Below are positions 24,080 through 34,828 of a stretch of DNA of 64,000 nucleotides, piece by piece. Both the position numbers and the translations under genes were made by a program. The notes beneath the pieces are model-generated. The model was not told the origin of the DNA. It made no database searches and worked only from the letters and a program-made list of their open reading frames with translations. Numbering within the stretch: position 1 is the first letter of the stretch; every line of letters begins with the position of its first letter. Source of the DNA: Acanthosepion esculentum. Lineage: Eukaryota > Mollusca > Cephalopoda > Sepiida > Sepiidae. The stretch lies in the NCBI GenBank assembly GCA_964036315.1, contig OZ038508.1:44941129-45005128 (forward strand), given 5' to 3'.

Positions 24080-24480
24080 CAGGCCCAAACACTAATATCT
24101 TGTCTGTCGATTAGTTGTCCTACGACCATTGTCTAAGATGTACGTTACCCAAAGGAAGCATACGTAAATTGTAACGCTGCTCGAACACACTGGCAAACCT
24201 TACCAGTGAGCAAATCAAAGTACTATAGACTGACCCGGAAACTCGCATGATTTAAATCCAATCGAAAATCTGTGGTCAATCTTGAAAGAACAACTTAGTG
24301 GAATTGACATACGAAGTGCTAATATGTGCACTTGGCCAGGCCTCATTGGAAAAATATGAAAAATGTAAATAATAATGGAATTATTCTTTCTGTTTCAATT
24401 AATTTGCATTTATAGTTTTATAAGGCATTTGAAAAAAATATTTGCATACGTGAATATCTAGCTTGTTTGGACACCTCTCT
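24080..24480 (+). pseudogene. Tc1-like transposase C-terminal remnant
   Basis: Frame around 24225-24330 reads PGNSHDLNPIENLWSILKEQ, the Tc1 block holding the third catalytic acid (E of PIENLW). The Trp that normally precedes PGNS is a TGA stop. Upstream sequence is too decayed to read, and terminal repeats were not found. Confidence 0.75.
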
Positions 24481-25257
24481 ATTTCACCGAAAAGATTTAA
24501 TCAATCTGCATACTATGTGTAGCTAGTCATATTAAAATGACATTGTGTACTACAAGCTCCCATCACAAAATCAGCTTTTGTATTTAGACAAGCAAACAAT
24601 TAAATAACGCCTAGAAATGGCTAATCAGAAAGGTGTAGCTTTCCCGCAGGACAACACATTGCAGACTCGGAAGAAATTAATACAGCGATGCCCTTATAAA
24701 TATGAATGATGCTTTCTGTAGAAAACAAAAACTTGAGATGGGGACCATGTCTATCATAATTGAATGTACAGTGTGTTTCTGTCATTGTTCGATAACATTA
24801 TGATCAAGAAACATCTCAATATAATACTTGATGAACCATCTAACTACGAAATTCAAAAAACGTTGTCCCTGTCTGAACTCCGCGCATTATAAATACTTTT
24901 AGTGTAATTTTTCAATTGAATGATTAAGAAAAATAATAAATACATTACTTCAAAATTGTCTCCTTTTAAGTTATTTTAATGAGACATTAATAGATTGAAT
25001 CAAAAAGAAATCAAATAGAAAAAGTAGAGTGTTCGTAATTTAATTTTGATTTTTAAGAAAAGGATATAAAAATAATTTTAATGTATTTCAATAAAATTTA
25101 ACAGAAATTTAATCACCCTAATTATTAAATGAAAACCAACCGAAAAAGATGAGTAATTTTAGATTCGCCATTATTATTCAATCATTTCATCCTAAGCAAG
25201 GTGATAATGCCACTAAGACGTATGGGAATGCTAAAAGTTTTAAAATAAGAGGACTTT
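24481..25257. other. AT-rich, unassigned
   Basis: No open frame of note and no match elsewhere in the window. Confidence 0.4.
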
Positions 25258-25570
25258 AGAAGGAACCGGAAATCCAGTTTATAACAGTAAAACTGGGTTA
25301 AACCTCTGTATTTGTTTAAAAGACTAGGGAGATGTGTGAACCAGACAATAGGCGAACCTGTCTACTCCTATTGAGGGAAAATATAAAAGAAATAAGAAAG
25401 AATATTGCAGAGTTTAGGGTGGGACGCTAGAAGTATAGAGTTGAAGTAGACTTTAACAGGAACCGGTAACCCAATCATAAACACGAAACAAGGGATAAAC
25501 TTCTACTCCTGTTTAAAAGATCTGGAAGGAGTTTGTATCGAACAAAGAGCGAAACTATCTACTTCTATTA
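25258..25570 (+). repeat. Diverged ~197-bp tandem pair
   Basis: 'aggaaccgg' at 25260 and 25457 each start a block containing 'gtttaaaaga' and 'ctactcctatt/ctacttctatt', so two diverged units lie head to tail. No coding potential was seen. Confidence 0.65.
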
Positions 25571-26052
25571 GATTTGAAATAGCAAAGTTTGAAAGAAATG
25601 TAACGCTTCTTTGTTATGAGAGTAATCTGTCCTTTACTCTTAAGTGTTCTCCTGGCTGAAAAAAAAAAATGGAATTTTTAAAGTAACTGTCCTTCCATAT
25701 TTCATAAAAGTTCGTAATAGATGACACCATTCATATTCTATTAGTCACGTATCAAGGAATTCTATAGATTCTCTTATGACTTCGGTGTTGTCCCCAGAAA
25801 GAAGAAGTGGATTAATACCTTTCCCAATGGTATTTACGTGTAAGTGGATATAACGAAACCAACGGGAATTGGTAATCGTTAGGTTAATTCGAAATTTTAG
25901 GAAAGTTTTTAGCAATCAATGTCAAGCGAATCAGTCGCATAAAATTCGCCAAGAAACTAGATATGTTTACTCCGGGGATTTCAAATTGAAAGATTCCAGT
26001 TAAAACGCATTTCCGGTAGTATTCTGGAACTGTACGTCCACACGCGCGCGTG
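25571..26052. other. Unassigned; short repeat shared with 35690-35800
   Basis: 'atacctttcccaatggtatt' and the following 'gatataac(g/a)...cgg(g/a)attg' at about 25815-25880 resemble 35707-35770, so a dispersed repeat may be present. The rest is unassigned. Confidence 0.4.
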
Positions 26053-26054
26053 GA

Positions 26055-26115
<61 letters not shown>

Positions 26116-26142
26116 GCACACACGCACGCACGCACGCACACA
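26053..26142. repeat. (CT)n and (CA)n microsatellite
   Basis: CT units followed by about 25 CA units with CG interruptions. Confidence 0.95.
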
Positions 26143-26149
26143 CATGCTC

Positions 26150-26560
26150 ACATATGTTAGATTAAGTGTATACATAATAAACGAATGTGATTTGTAATAT
26201 GTTAAATGTTCACTGATTGGGTAGATCCAGCCAATCAGAACAAAGGTGAGTATTAATCTTTTTTACCGCCAAATTACAAGGTTGTTCAAACTCCTATATA
26301 AACATTTTCCCACGAGAAATCACTCGGTTGCGGCTTCACTACTCGAGGGACAGACATGAATCTATTCAAGACAAAGCTTCGCCCAACTCACTTATTCTTA
26401 CTAAGACTTTGTCAACCACCAATTAGCACAAACAAACTTTGTCTAATCTATTAATATGAAAACATTTGACATGTAATCTACCACGGCTAATGGGAGGCAA
26501 CTTATGCATAACTAACCATTTTCGCAAGCAACTCAACCTAAATGTAAATATTTGTTGAAT
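26150..26560 (+). promoter_or_regulatory. Promoter-like block (CCAAT plus TATA), possible solo LTR
   Basis: A CCAATCAG box at about 26230 and a TATA element CTATATAAAC at about 26291-26300 are spaced as in a Pol II core promoter, with a GC-richer stretch after it. The block starts TGTTAG near 26154. A solo LTR is as likely as a host promoter, because no matching coding sequence follows and no target duplication was found. Confidence 0.35.
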
Positions 26561-27539
26561 ATATATTACCTTTGTTTCATGTCACAAATTGAATGCGTTG
26601 TTCAATTTATTTCTTCTCATTTTTTTTCTAAGGTCAAGAGTTTTTGATCTTCATAAATTAAATAATAGGGAAAGAGCTTTTATTTGGAAAGTACATCTGG
26701 AGGTGGCCTTGAGCCAGCTTTATCTCCAGAGAGAGAAATATACCAAATATGTTTCTGCGCCCCTACAGTATCACTAGAATATATATATATAACTCAATGT
26801 TTTCCGCTTCTTCTCTTTCTTTGAACTTAAAGAGGAAATTTCTTTGTTATCGAAGTTTCCTAGACTGTCACATAAATGAATGAAACGAGATTCACAAATC
26901 TGGATGAGTTGACTTTATTTCATTTCGATTTTCGTATTGAGAATTAACAATTTAGAATTGCAATGTTGGATAACAGCATCCACAACAAAGAAATAAATGT
27001 ACTCTCCTATTTATATAAACATTTCACGCCGAGTGTCATCTGAACACGACGCACACATGGGGATGTTTAATGTCAAACCACCAGCGACAATCTTTAGGCA
27101 TCTCCACACATAGAAAAAGCTGGTGAATTTTTATTTCAGCGTGCAAACGCTTGAGTTGCTTGATGGAAAGAAACACAGATTTGTCACATCAAAACTAAAC
27201 GGCTTTCGTTCACAGCTGGCGTCAGTTAAAACTAAAAGGGCTGACAAAACCATAGTAAACAGGATCCTGAAGCAAAAGTCGAAATTAATGTTGGTACTTT
27301 CTTTCAAAGAACAATGGGTTCGATTTCCACTAGAAATATATGATCCCAATACACGGTGTAAAACTTTGTCCACCATGATCTCAATCTAATTCAGATAAAC
27401 AAAATGACTGATGTAATTTTACAATATTTTTCAACACTTAGACAAGAGCACGATTTAAGGAAAAAAGGAAAAAAAAAACAATATTTCAACAGCATGTTTG
27501 TCTTCTTCACATTATGCTTAAAATTGTATACTAGTATAA
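26561..27539. other. Unassigned
   Basis: An 88-codon plus frame (27123-27389) and its antisense 81-codon frame have no recognisable motif. A second TATA-like string (CTATTTATATAAAC, near 27007) is similar to the one at 26291. Confidence 0.35.
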
Positions 27540-27900
27540 AAATATAAAAATTTCTATAAAAGATTTTAAATCCTTGTATAATCTAACTTGTAATTAGAAA
27601 AAGTTTGTACTGGTAATCAACGCGCCAAAACATATGAAACACAGCCAGAACATCTCAAAACGAATTAGACGTGCCTAAAAAGATGGAGATTGTGCTCATC
27701 TTGGACTTTTCCGTTATTTGATTAGCTATTAAGAGGAGTTAATCAAAGAGCTTAGCATAAATCTTATGAAACTCTCCTGTTATTTTGTTAATTTTTCCGG
27801 GTCGGGAAGTTAGTAGTTTGTATACGTAAATATCCTCATGTGTTTTTATGTGACGCAAAGTCGGTACATTCTGAATATTTTTTCATAATGAACAACTTAA
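27540..27900 (+). repeat. Dispersed repeat G, copy 1
   Basis: 'gtactggtaatcaacgcg' and 'cttttccgttatttgattag' match 41260-41390, and 'gggaagttagtagtttg(t/c)' with the following bases matches 43245-43330. In the 41-43 kb copy, a LINE C-terminus and a mariner lie between these blocks. Probably LINE non-coding sequence. Confidence 0.65.
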
Positions 27901-27902
27901 TA

Positions 27903-28200
27903 TGTTAGTCGAAATTAAAGTCGTTTGTAATAAAATGTTTCACAAGCTCCGCTGAGTTCACATTATTGTGTCGGACATCATACACGTAGACATTAAATCT
28001 TTTATTTATTTTTTCTATTGCGCAACGCACACAAATCAGGGAATGTTTGGTATAGTGGGCAGCGTATATTAAATGGCGAAATTGAATAAAAGTTTCAGTG
28101 GACACAGTAATTGATGTCCGACACAACAATGTGACATCAATCCGGAACATTTTCTTAAAAATGATTGTAATTTCGATGGACAACTTTAGAAAAAAATATT
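27903..28200 (-). pseudogene. Possible Penelope-like endonuclease C-terminal fragment
   Basis: The minus frame 27905-28183 reads YDVRHNNVNSAELVKHF, which resembles the H-x-x-x-K...SELAKHF end of the GIY-YIG domain in Penelope-like elements. The GIY-YIG half itself is not visible. A 24-bp inverted repeat containing GTGTCGGACATC (27956-27979 and 28112-28134) overlaps it, which may produce the frame by chance. Confidence 0.3.
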
Positions 28201-28261
28201 CAGAATGTACCGACCAAGCGACGCTTAAAACATATGAGTATAGTTACATATGCAAACTATA

Positions 28262-28690
28262 AACTTTAATTAGAGACCAGAAACAAAAAAAATTTGCCTC
28301 CTTATTGATATGGCAGTCCCTGCAGACTGGAATGCATTTTTGAAGATATTCAAAAAGCTGTCAAAATACAAGGACCTTGAAATAGAAATCTCAAAAATGT
28401 GGCACATGGGAACATCAACAATCCCTGTTGTAGTTGAAGTCTTAGGATTGGTTGGAAACGATTCCAGTAGACTAATTGAAGGGATTCATGGAAGTCAATG
28501 CCTCAAAACGATACAAAAATTATTCTCACAAGTACAGCCCACGCTTTACGAAGGGCTTTATATATGTAAAGTATTTTGCCAGTGGAAAGTGTAATGAAGC
28601 CATTTCTAACCTTAGATCCCTGGGCGGGACCCGGAAAGAAATGTGTACACGCCCGAAATCAAAGGAAATAAAAACAATAATAATAATAAT
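28262..28690 (+). mobile_element. RLE-LINE 3' fragment
   Basis: A 5'-truncated copy that starts within the RLE domain. It reads LLIDMAVPADWNAFLKIFKK and onward to the C-terminus, then the 3'UTR, and ends in AAT units at about 28676-28690. The 94-codon frame at 28310-28594 is its coding part, open but out of frame at the end. Confidence 0.85.
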
Positions 28691-28691
28691 A

Positions 28692-28765
28692 ATGGTACGA
28701 GACCGAGTGTTTATAACATTAGCTTTCCGACGATGAAACCCGGGTTCGAATCACACCATTGTCGA
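28692..28765 (+). repeat. tRNA-like sequence (SINE head or dead tRNA)
   Basis: Starting right after the AAT tail, AATGGT can pair with ACCATT about 65 nt downstream, and the box B GGGTTCGAATC is intact. The T-arm 3' strand does not pair and box A is weak, so a functional tRNA is unlikely. Confidence 0.5.
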
Positions 28766-29019
28766 TTTCCTCATACGTGTAGCACATTTGGAAAAACGAT
28801 TGATCCGATCCTTGTGAATAAAAACAGGTAGTCGTGCAAGCTTCGTCGCGACGGAGTTTTTCAGAATAACAGACTTGTCCAGACTGATTTTCTCGCTATA
28901 AACTGTAGCTAAATAAATTTTTCTCAGTACAGTTGCTTAATATATTTTCAGTATAATCTCTTAACTAAATACAAATGCGTAGGCGTCTACAACAGGTATT
29001 GGCTACCTGTTCTTGTAGA
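28766..29019. other. Unassigned
   Basis: May be the body of a SINE following the tRNA-like head; no second copy was seen in the window. Confidence 0.3.
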
Positions 29020-29172
29020 GAATCATATTCGCATACGAGCGTTCAGACAGATTAGGCACTTTTTTGTTTGCGTCTCTAATAATGATGTCTGGGCGATTAG
29101 CTTTGATTGTTCTGTCTGTGGGTATTGTGAAGTTCCATAAAATTGTTACAGGTCCTATCTCCTTAACCGATA
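29020..29172 (-). mobile_element. Inverted 5' segment of an RLE-LINE copy
   Basis: On the minus strand this reads EIGPVTILWNFTIPTDRTIK followed by ANRPDIIIRDANKK, the RLE domain including the RPD motif. From about 29176 the same element continues on the plus strand (RDRKRKKKCFLI). A 5' segment inverted against its own 3' part is the signature left by twin priming in LINEs. The junction is at about 29173-29176 with a short overlap of codons. Confidence 0.75.
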
Positions 29173-29209
29173 TCAGAGACCGCAAACGAAAAAAAAAGTG
29201 CTTCCTTAT
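29173..29209 (+). mobile_element. RLE-LINE copy, part left of the gypsy insertion
   Basis: Plus-strand continuation of the copy, ending in CTTAT, which is the target duplication of the gypsy element. The remainder resumes at 34192. Confidence 0.85.
29205..29209. repeat. Target-site duplication CTTAT (left)
   Basis: CTTAT precedes the LTR at 29210 and recurs at 34192-34196 directly after the other LTR. Joining the flanks restores a continuous LINE reading, which confirms the insertion. Confidence 0.9.
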
Positions 29210-29499
29210 TGTTATGGTCCAAATTCCTTGTACCACGGTGATGGTCCCAGGTAGAACCAATGACGAATAACTCGAACACAGGTATGGAATAAAACAGATA
29301 TATTACAAACAGAATATGTACAAAAGAAGTAGAAGTGTTAGTAAGAACAATCAGGTTAGGTTAGAGAGAACTATGTTGTCTCGACCAGTATCACTATTCC
29401 AATGTCTTACAGTAATCGTCTGACGCGACTCTGTCTCTGACTGACTCACTCACTAAGGTACGAGATAGTCCATTATTATTATGGGTAAGTTCCCAAACA
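29210..29499 (-). repeat. Gypsy 3' LTR
   Basis: About 290 bp, matching 33908-34191. The two LTRs agree closely over most of their length but differ in a block around 29425-29465 versus 34115-34155, where the sequence is essentially replaced. This block difference, on top of point changes, argues for an old insertion or for conversion with another copy. Confidence 0.9.
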
Positions 29500-29923
29500 C
29501 CCAACTTCCGAAGCTTTTGCGTAGCAGGGGTTTTTAATATCTTTTTTCTTTGGACGTATTTCGAAAGGTTCTGTGGATTTTCTTTTTCGAGATGATTTTC
29601 TTGGTTCTGGCTTTGTTCGCAGTCTTTTTATATCAAACGTATCGAAAATCGTGTCCATTACCTCTTCTTGAGGTGGACTGTTAGCGTCCTGTAACAGTCT
29701 TTTACTTATTTGGTTTACGTGTCTCCTGTGAGAGAATTTTTGTCCCTGAACTATGCAAACCATCTTGCCAATTCTTTTCTCAATTGTGCCTTGCTCCCAG
29801 TAAGATGTGTTATTTTTGTAGGCTTAAAAAAATCTTTTTCTCCTGGGAGAAATTTTCTTTTTGGTGTGTAGTTACTTGTTTTGTTTTACTTGGTAGCAAT
29901 TTATCAAATGCAGATCTGATCTT
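29479..29923 (-). pseudogene. pol: Integrase C-terminal region
   Basis: The last part of pol. From 29763 downward it reads MVCIVQGQKFSHRRHVNQISK, the usual integrase C-terminal SH3-like end, followed by a basic tail (RKSSRKRKS). Between 29763 and 29923 the frame is broken by a stop at about 29918 and a shift near 29826. Confidence 0.8.
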
Positions 29924-31168
29924 TCAAGCAAACATCACTTCTGCTGGTGATAGTGTTGATGGTGTAGCATTATTTGGCGTTATTCGATATACCGAAAGAA
30001 ATTGCTGTAATGCTTTCTCCGTAGGCACATCGTAGGCTTTTCGTAGCGCTCTTTTGAATGTGTCAACGAATCTCTCCGCCTGCCCATTTGATATTGGGTG
30101 ATAAGGCGGGGATTTTATATGTTTTACTTGATAAATTTCGCAAAACTCTTGGAAATCTGCTAACGTGAATTGCGTTACATTATCTGTGACTAGGCAATCC
30201 ACTACAACAAACCGAGCGAATAGCTCGTGGAGGCAATTTATGGTCGTTTCTAAAGTAGGATTTTTGCAACGAAACACTTCGTGGAATTTACTATAGCTAT
30301 CCACTATGATTAAATAGTAGAAGTCGTCAATTGGTCCTGCATAATCTGCGTGTATTCTTGACCACGGACGATCAGTCTCTGGCCATGGTTTATGTATGAT
30401 TGGCGGTGCTTTGGCTGCTAAATTGCAACCCTTGCACATTTCCACCATCTGAGTAATATCCTGGTCCATATTCTTCCAATATACATAACTTCGCATTAGA
30501 AACTTCATTCTATTTTTACCAGTGTGGCCCCTATGGAAATCCTTTAAGATCCGCTTTTGTAATTTTTTGGAAATTACAACCCTTTCGTTGTAAAGTATCA
30601 CATTGTCGCTTAGAGAAAAAGTGGCCGAAATTTGCTCATTTTTTTCTGTTATTCTTTCTTTTGTTTCATTAATAATTTCGTCGTTTTTGGCTTCATTTTT
30701 CATGTCTTGCAATGTGACTGGTAGGTTTCTAACTTTACAACTTAGTACTGACCTGATGTCTACTTCGTTTCTTAAGGCTGCGATTACCGTATCTTCCAAT
30801 GGCTCTGTCTTTGTTGGTATAAGTCTCGGCAGACCATCGGCATGCCCGATCTTTTTCGTTGGTAAATATTCCAATCTGAAATTATAATTCAGAAGAATTG
30901 TTCCCCATCTGAGTAACCTATTTGCAGTGTAAAACGGTAGAACTTTTTTCGAACCAAAATTTTTTAGTAACGGTTTGTGATCCGTCTGCAGAGTAAAATA
31001 TCTACTATAGATGTACCTATGAAGCCTCGTGACCGCGAAGATAATCCCTAGAGCTTCTTTCTCTATTTGTGAATAATTATTCTCCGCTGGTAGTAAAGTT
31101 CGAGAAGCATGTGCGATGGGTTTTATTGTCCCATCTGGCATTTTATGTAATATACACGCTCCGACTCC
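29924..31168 (-). pseudogene. pol: RNase H and integrase core
   Basis: An open 405-codon stretch (29924-31141) with the RNase H block QTDHKPL, the integrase HHCC zinc module (HRGHTGKNRM ... CKGC), and the three DDE positions in HADYAGP, VTDNVTQF and NGQAERFVD. The usual TDNG is TDNV here. A TAA stop at 31169-31171 separates it from the reverse transcriptase upstream. Confidence 0.92.
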
Positions 31169-32075
31169 TTAGGCGCTAACGTCACTTGCTACAATAATGT
31201 CTAGTTTGGGATCATAGTGTGCCAAAAATAAATCTGAATTTAGCGTTTTTATTATTTCGTCAAATGCTTTTTGGCATTGATCTGTCCACTTCCAAACTTT
31301 TTCTTTCTTTAGCAGCTCGTTCAGTGGTGCGCGAAGTTTAAGCATTTGAGGTATGAATTTCTGGTAGTAACTTACTAATCCTAGAAAACTTTGTAGTTAT
31401 GTTATGTTTTTAAGAGCTGGCATTTTTTAAATTGCTGTTAAGCTTTCAGGGTCTGGTTGTCTACCTTCTTGATCTATTATATGGCCAAGGAATTTGATTT
31501 CCTTCATGAAAAAATCGCACTTATTTTCTTTTACTTTGAATCCATAGCTCTGTATTCTTTTAAATACTTCCTGTACATGTTCTCTGTGTTGTTCAACGCT
31601 TTCGCTATTAATTAATACGTCATCCAGGTAAGTAACTGTGTACTCTAGTCCGGCAAGCATCGCATCCATTGTCTGTTGGAATATAGCCGCCACGACCTTA
31701 ATTCCAAAGGTAATCTTTGGTATATGTACAGTCCTTTGTGTGTGTTTATGCATAGTAATTTTGAACTTTCTTCATCGACTGGAATTTGCAGGTACGCCTC
31801 ACTTAAATCAATTTTTGAAAAATATTTTCCGCCATTTAATTTAGGGAATACTACTTCTGGACTGGGTAGAGGATAATGGTAGTCCTTTATTGCTGCGTTC
31901 AAACCTGTAGAAAAATCAGCGCAAACTCGAATTTCGCCTGATTTCTTTTTGACGTAGACCGTCGGAGCGGCCCATTTACTGTATTCTACTTTTTTCAATA
32001 TACCAGTGTTTTCGAGTCTGGTTAATTCTCGATAATTTATTTCAATTGAGGCAAAGGATACGCTCCTTTTTTTCT
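31169..32075 (-). pseudogene. pol: Reverse transcriptase
   Basis: It carries KWAAPTVYVKKKSGEIRVC, KIDLSEAYLQIPVDEES and the catalytic YLDDVLI. A one-base loss near 31706 shifts the frame just after RLP in the LPFG block. In-frame TAA codons lie at 31397-31399 and 31427-31429, and a further shift near 32070 separates RT from the protease region. The YxDD aspartates themselves are intact. Confidence 0.92.
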
Positions 32076-32890
32076 TGAAAATAGGCTGAACGTTTTCCCT
32101 TTACTTCGATATTAGCTGCCATCTTGTTACATCTTCCTAGGCCTTCTGAAAATACTTCGTGGAAACTCGTTTTTTTCTCTTTTAATTTGTCTGCCTCGGT
32201 TGGTAAGCTTTTTACATTTTGGCAGTACGTACTTATAGGTAGATCCCACAGTTCGAATTTTTGCATCCAGTCCGTTCCGAATAGGTTTTCGATATTTCCT
32301 AAGACGTACATTTTTAGTTTTTTCGTCATCCCATTAAATGTTACGTTTGTAATTACTTCACTCTCGAATTTTATTTTTCTCCCCGTAACTGATCTAGCAA
32401 TTTTATCCGTTTTTAACATGGCAGGTTTCTTCAGTTTTCTCCATGTTTGTAGGTTTATAATCGTTAAGTCTGAGCTAGAATCCAGCTGTAGCCTGACTTT
32501 TCTATTTTGCATTTCAACTTGTACGTATTTTCTTATGTTAGTCTCATCTGTTTGGTCAGTCCTCGTGATTCTTATTCTGCTTTTATTGTCTCTTCTATTC
32601 CAACAGTGAGAACTTTTGTGGCCTATTTTCTTACATGATAGACAAGTTTTGAAACGATATATACAGTCTTTAAACCAACGCCAAGTCCCACAACGATAGC
32701 AAGGACTGTATGGTAGTATTGTTATATTGATTTTTAGAGTTAGAAAATTTTGTTTTACCTGTTCTTGAGGGGGGAAAACGGTTTGGTTTGTTTGTGAGGA
32801 GGGTAAGTTGGTTTGTCTTCGTACTTTATGTGTGTGTGCTATGCCAGCTTCTTCTATGTCTTTTGAGTCTTTCTTCACACTGATGCATCT
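32076..32890 (-). pseudogene. Zinc knuckles and protease
   Basis: The frame 32042-32878 has two knuckles. The second, CLSCKKIGHKSSHC, is a good CCHC. In the first, CYRCGTWRWFKDC, the His is replaced by Arg. Then comes the aspartic protease, whose active-site DTGS is DSSS here (LQLDSSSDLTII). The protease should therefore be impaired. A TAG near 32890 separates it from the capsid part. Confidence 0.88.
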
Positions 32891-33607
32891 CTAGCAGTCT
32901 ACGGCTAGCTTTTGAAGTGTCAAATTTTGTTCACTCAACAATTTAGTAAGGATTCTGCGTCTCATTTCCGCGACTTTGGTTGAGACCAGGCCTTGGACGT
33001 AAATTAAGCATTTGAAATTGTCCGCGCTGAGATAATTTGAAGTCGTCACAATATTTATTGACAATAGACGCGAAAGTTATGTAATTTTCGTTGTCCTTTT
33101 TTGTAAGGTTCATGCATTTCCATCTTTTGTGGAATAGTGAAGTATTATGGCTGAAAAGTTCCGTTAGCCATTTAATGGCTTCTTTGAACGTTAGCTCACT
33201 TGTTTTTCTGGGATGAATATAATCTACCAATTTGGTATAATCGCATGTTCCTAATTTTCTTAGTAATAGGTGTACTTTACGTGCATCTGACCAAACTTTA
33301 CAGTCAAATTCATATAGATCTTCGTACCTTCGGAAGTAGTTTGCAAAAGTTTTATCATCGTCGGGTGCGTGGTTGAAATCTTCGATAGTACTCCAAATAG
33401 TGTCTTGTGAGAGAACTGTTTCGTTCTAGGGTTTTGCTCCTTATTCAACATTACCCGTAGTAATAATTCTTGCAATTCCAGATGTTTCTGTTCGTAATTT
33501 TGCTGCTGTTCAAATTGGATTTTGATAAGCTCCACAATGGTTGACTTGAAATCTTCCATGTTAACGTATTTTTGTGTAACCTGATATTCTGTGACCTGTG
33601 TACGCAA
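32891..33607 (-). pseudogene. gag: gag capsid region
   Basis: The frame 33260-33607 starts at MRTQVTEYQ and contains a Gln/Glu-rich N-terminal coiled region. The capsid continues in another frame at 32943-33230 (DYIHPRKTSELTFKEAIKWL, LFHKRWKC). Frame breaks near 33250 and 33005 disrupt it. The order and the lack of an obvious frameshift site suggest that gag and pol were originally one long frame. Confidence 0.82.
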
Positions 33608-33907
33608 AAATGATTTCCTTTGTTGTCAGTGAAATTTGATATCCAAAAAGAAAATTCTTTTCTTTTTTTTTTATGTGTTCGCTCAGAACTATTTTCTTTT
33701 TTTTTAGAATCACGCGTAGTTTTTTTTTTTTTAGAGTTTAGTCGTCAACCACTGTTATGTGCGTTGGATAGCAAAAAAAGGTATGTCCTCCGCGTAGAGT
33801 ATTTGTTTTTCTTTTGGGGTTTTCCAGGTCGCCACTTGTTATGTGTGACGTATAACAAAATGTATGTTCTCGCGTAGAGTTCGTTTTTTCTTGGGGATTT
33901 CTTCGTC
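33608..33907 (-). repeat. Gypsy leader with tandem PBS-bearing units
   Basis: GTTATG, the internal LTR end, recurs at 33754, 33838 and 33908, each beside similar flanks such as 'cgcgtagagt' and a GGGG-containing run, so about 70-84 bp units lie in tandem. On the minus strand the middle unit has CATAACA followed after two bases by TGGCGACCTGG, a tRNA-primer-site-like string. The unit next to the actual LTR lacks TGG. Confidence 0.65.
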
Positions 33908-34191
33908 GTTATGGTCCAGGTTCCTTGTACCACGGTGATGGTCCAACGTAGAACCAATGAAAAATAACTCGAACACACGTATGGAATAACACACAAACAG
34001 AATATGTACAAAAGAAATAGAAGTGTTAGTTATAACAATCAGGTTAGGTTAGAGAGAACTATGTTGTCTCGACCAGTATCACTATTCCAATGTCTTACAG
34101 TAATCGTCTGACGCTACTGCTTTCCTCTTGAGGCGCAGTATTTATGGTGTACGGGATAGTCCATTACTATTATGATTAAGTTCCCATAACA
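33908..34191 (-). repeat. Gypsy 5' LTR
   Basis: About 284 bp. Its outer end is TGTTATGG (read on the minus strand from 34191) and its inner end has CG in place of CA. The outer side is followed by CTTAT (34192-34196). Confidence 0.9.
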
Positions 34192-34611
34192 CTTATTTAT
34201 ATGGCAGTCCCTGCAGACTGCAATATATCTTTGAAGATCTTGAAAAAGCTATCGATATGCAAGTTTCTTGAAATCGAAATCTCAGAAATGTGGTACAAGA
34301 GAACATCAACAATTCCTGTTGTAGTTGGAGCCCGGGAAATACATTGGAAAATATTCCAATAGACTCATTGAAGAGATTCCTGGAAGACCATGTCTTAAAG
34401 AAATACAAACAAAACGTTCTCACGAGTGGAGTCCAAATCTTACGAAGGATTTTATCTATGTAAAATATGTGTCACTTTTATTTTATTTTTTTACATTGCT
34501 CAGTGTAAGATGTATGATGCAATTTCTGACTTTAGGTCTCTCTCCGAGACCCGGAAAGAAATTAGTACACACCAAAAATCAAAAGAACTAATAATAATAA
34601 TAATCATAATC

Positions 34612-34642
<31 letters not shown>
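34192..34642 (+). mobile_element. RLE-LINE copy, part right of the gypsy insertion
   Basis: Resumes within the LLIDMAVPAD codons, runs to the C-terminus and 3'UTR, and ends in a compound AAT/ATC microsatellite (about 34591-34642). Together with 29020-29209 it forms one insertion. Confidence 0.9.
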
Positions 34643-34654
34643 ATTTACAAATTC

Positions 34655-34745
34655 TCTGGTGAAACATCTCTCCAGGAAATCGAAAAATAGTTCTAACAAG
34701 CACAGCCCATATCCTACGACTAAGTGTCAATTTAAGTATTTTTGT
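34655..34745 (+). mobile_element. Short RLE-LINE fragment after AAT array
   Basis: 'gttctaacaagcacagccca' and the following bases match the C-terminal part of the family. It begins just after the AAT array of the previous copy, again a head-to-tail arrangement in trinucleotide repeats. Confidence 0.6.
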
Positions 34746-34828
34746 TAATAACTGTGTTTTTTTTCTGGAGTAAGTGGATTTATTTATTTATTTTACGATG
34801 TATTTCTCGGTTAAAATTTTAAAAAAAC

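Larger units (their letters stand above)
29210..34191 (-). mobile_element. Ty3/gypsy (Mag-like) LTR retrotransposon, complete but dead
   Basis: About 4.98 kb, encoded on the minus strand, bounded by two related LTRs with TGTTATGG...CCATAACA ends and 5-bp CTTAT target duplications. Internal order is leader, gag with zinc knuckles, protease, reverse transcriptase, RNase H, integrase, as in Ty3/gypsy (Metaviridae). Its Mag-like character is inferred from the ADFSTGLN and LPFG-type RT blocks. At least nine stops or frameshifts plus catalytic substitutions show that it cannot be autonomous. It sits inside an RLE-LINE copy, so it is younger than that copy. Confidence 0.93.

Noticed and set aside
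28692..28765. Possible functional tRNA gene
   Set aside because: Acceptor ends can pair, but the T-arm does not and box A is weak; treated as tRNA-derived.
32124..32609. 161-codon plus-strand frame
   Set aside because: Exact antisense of the gypsy protease/gag region and has no independent motif.
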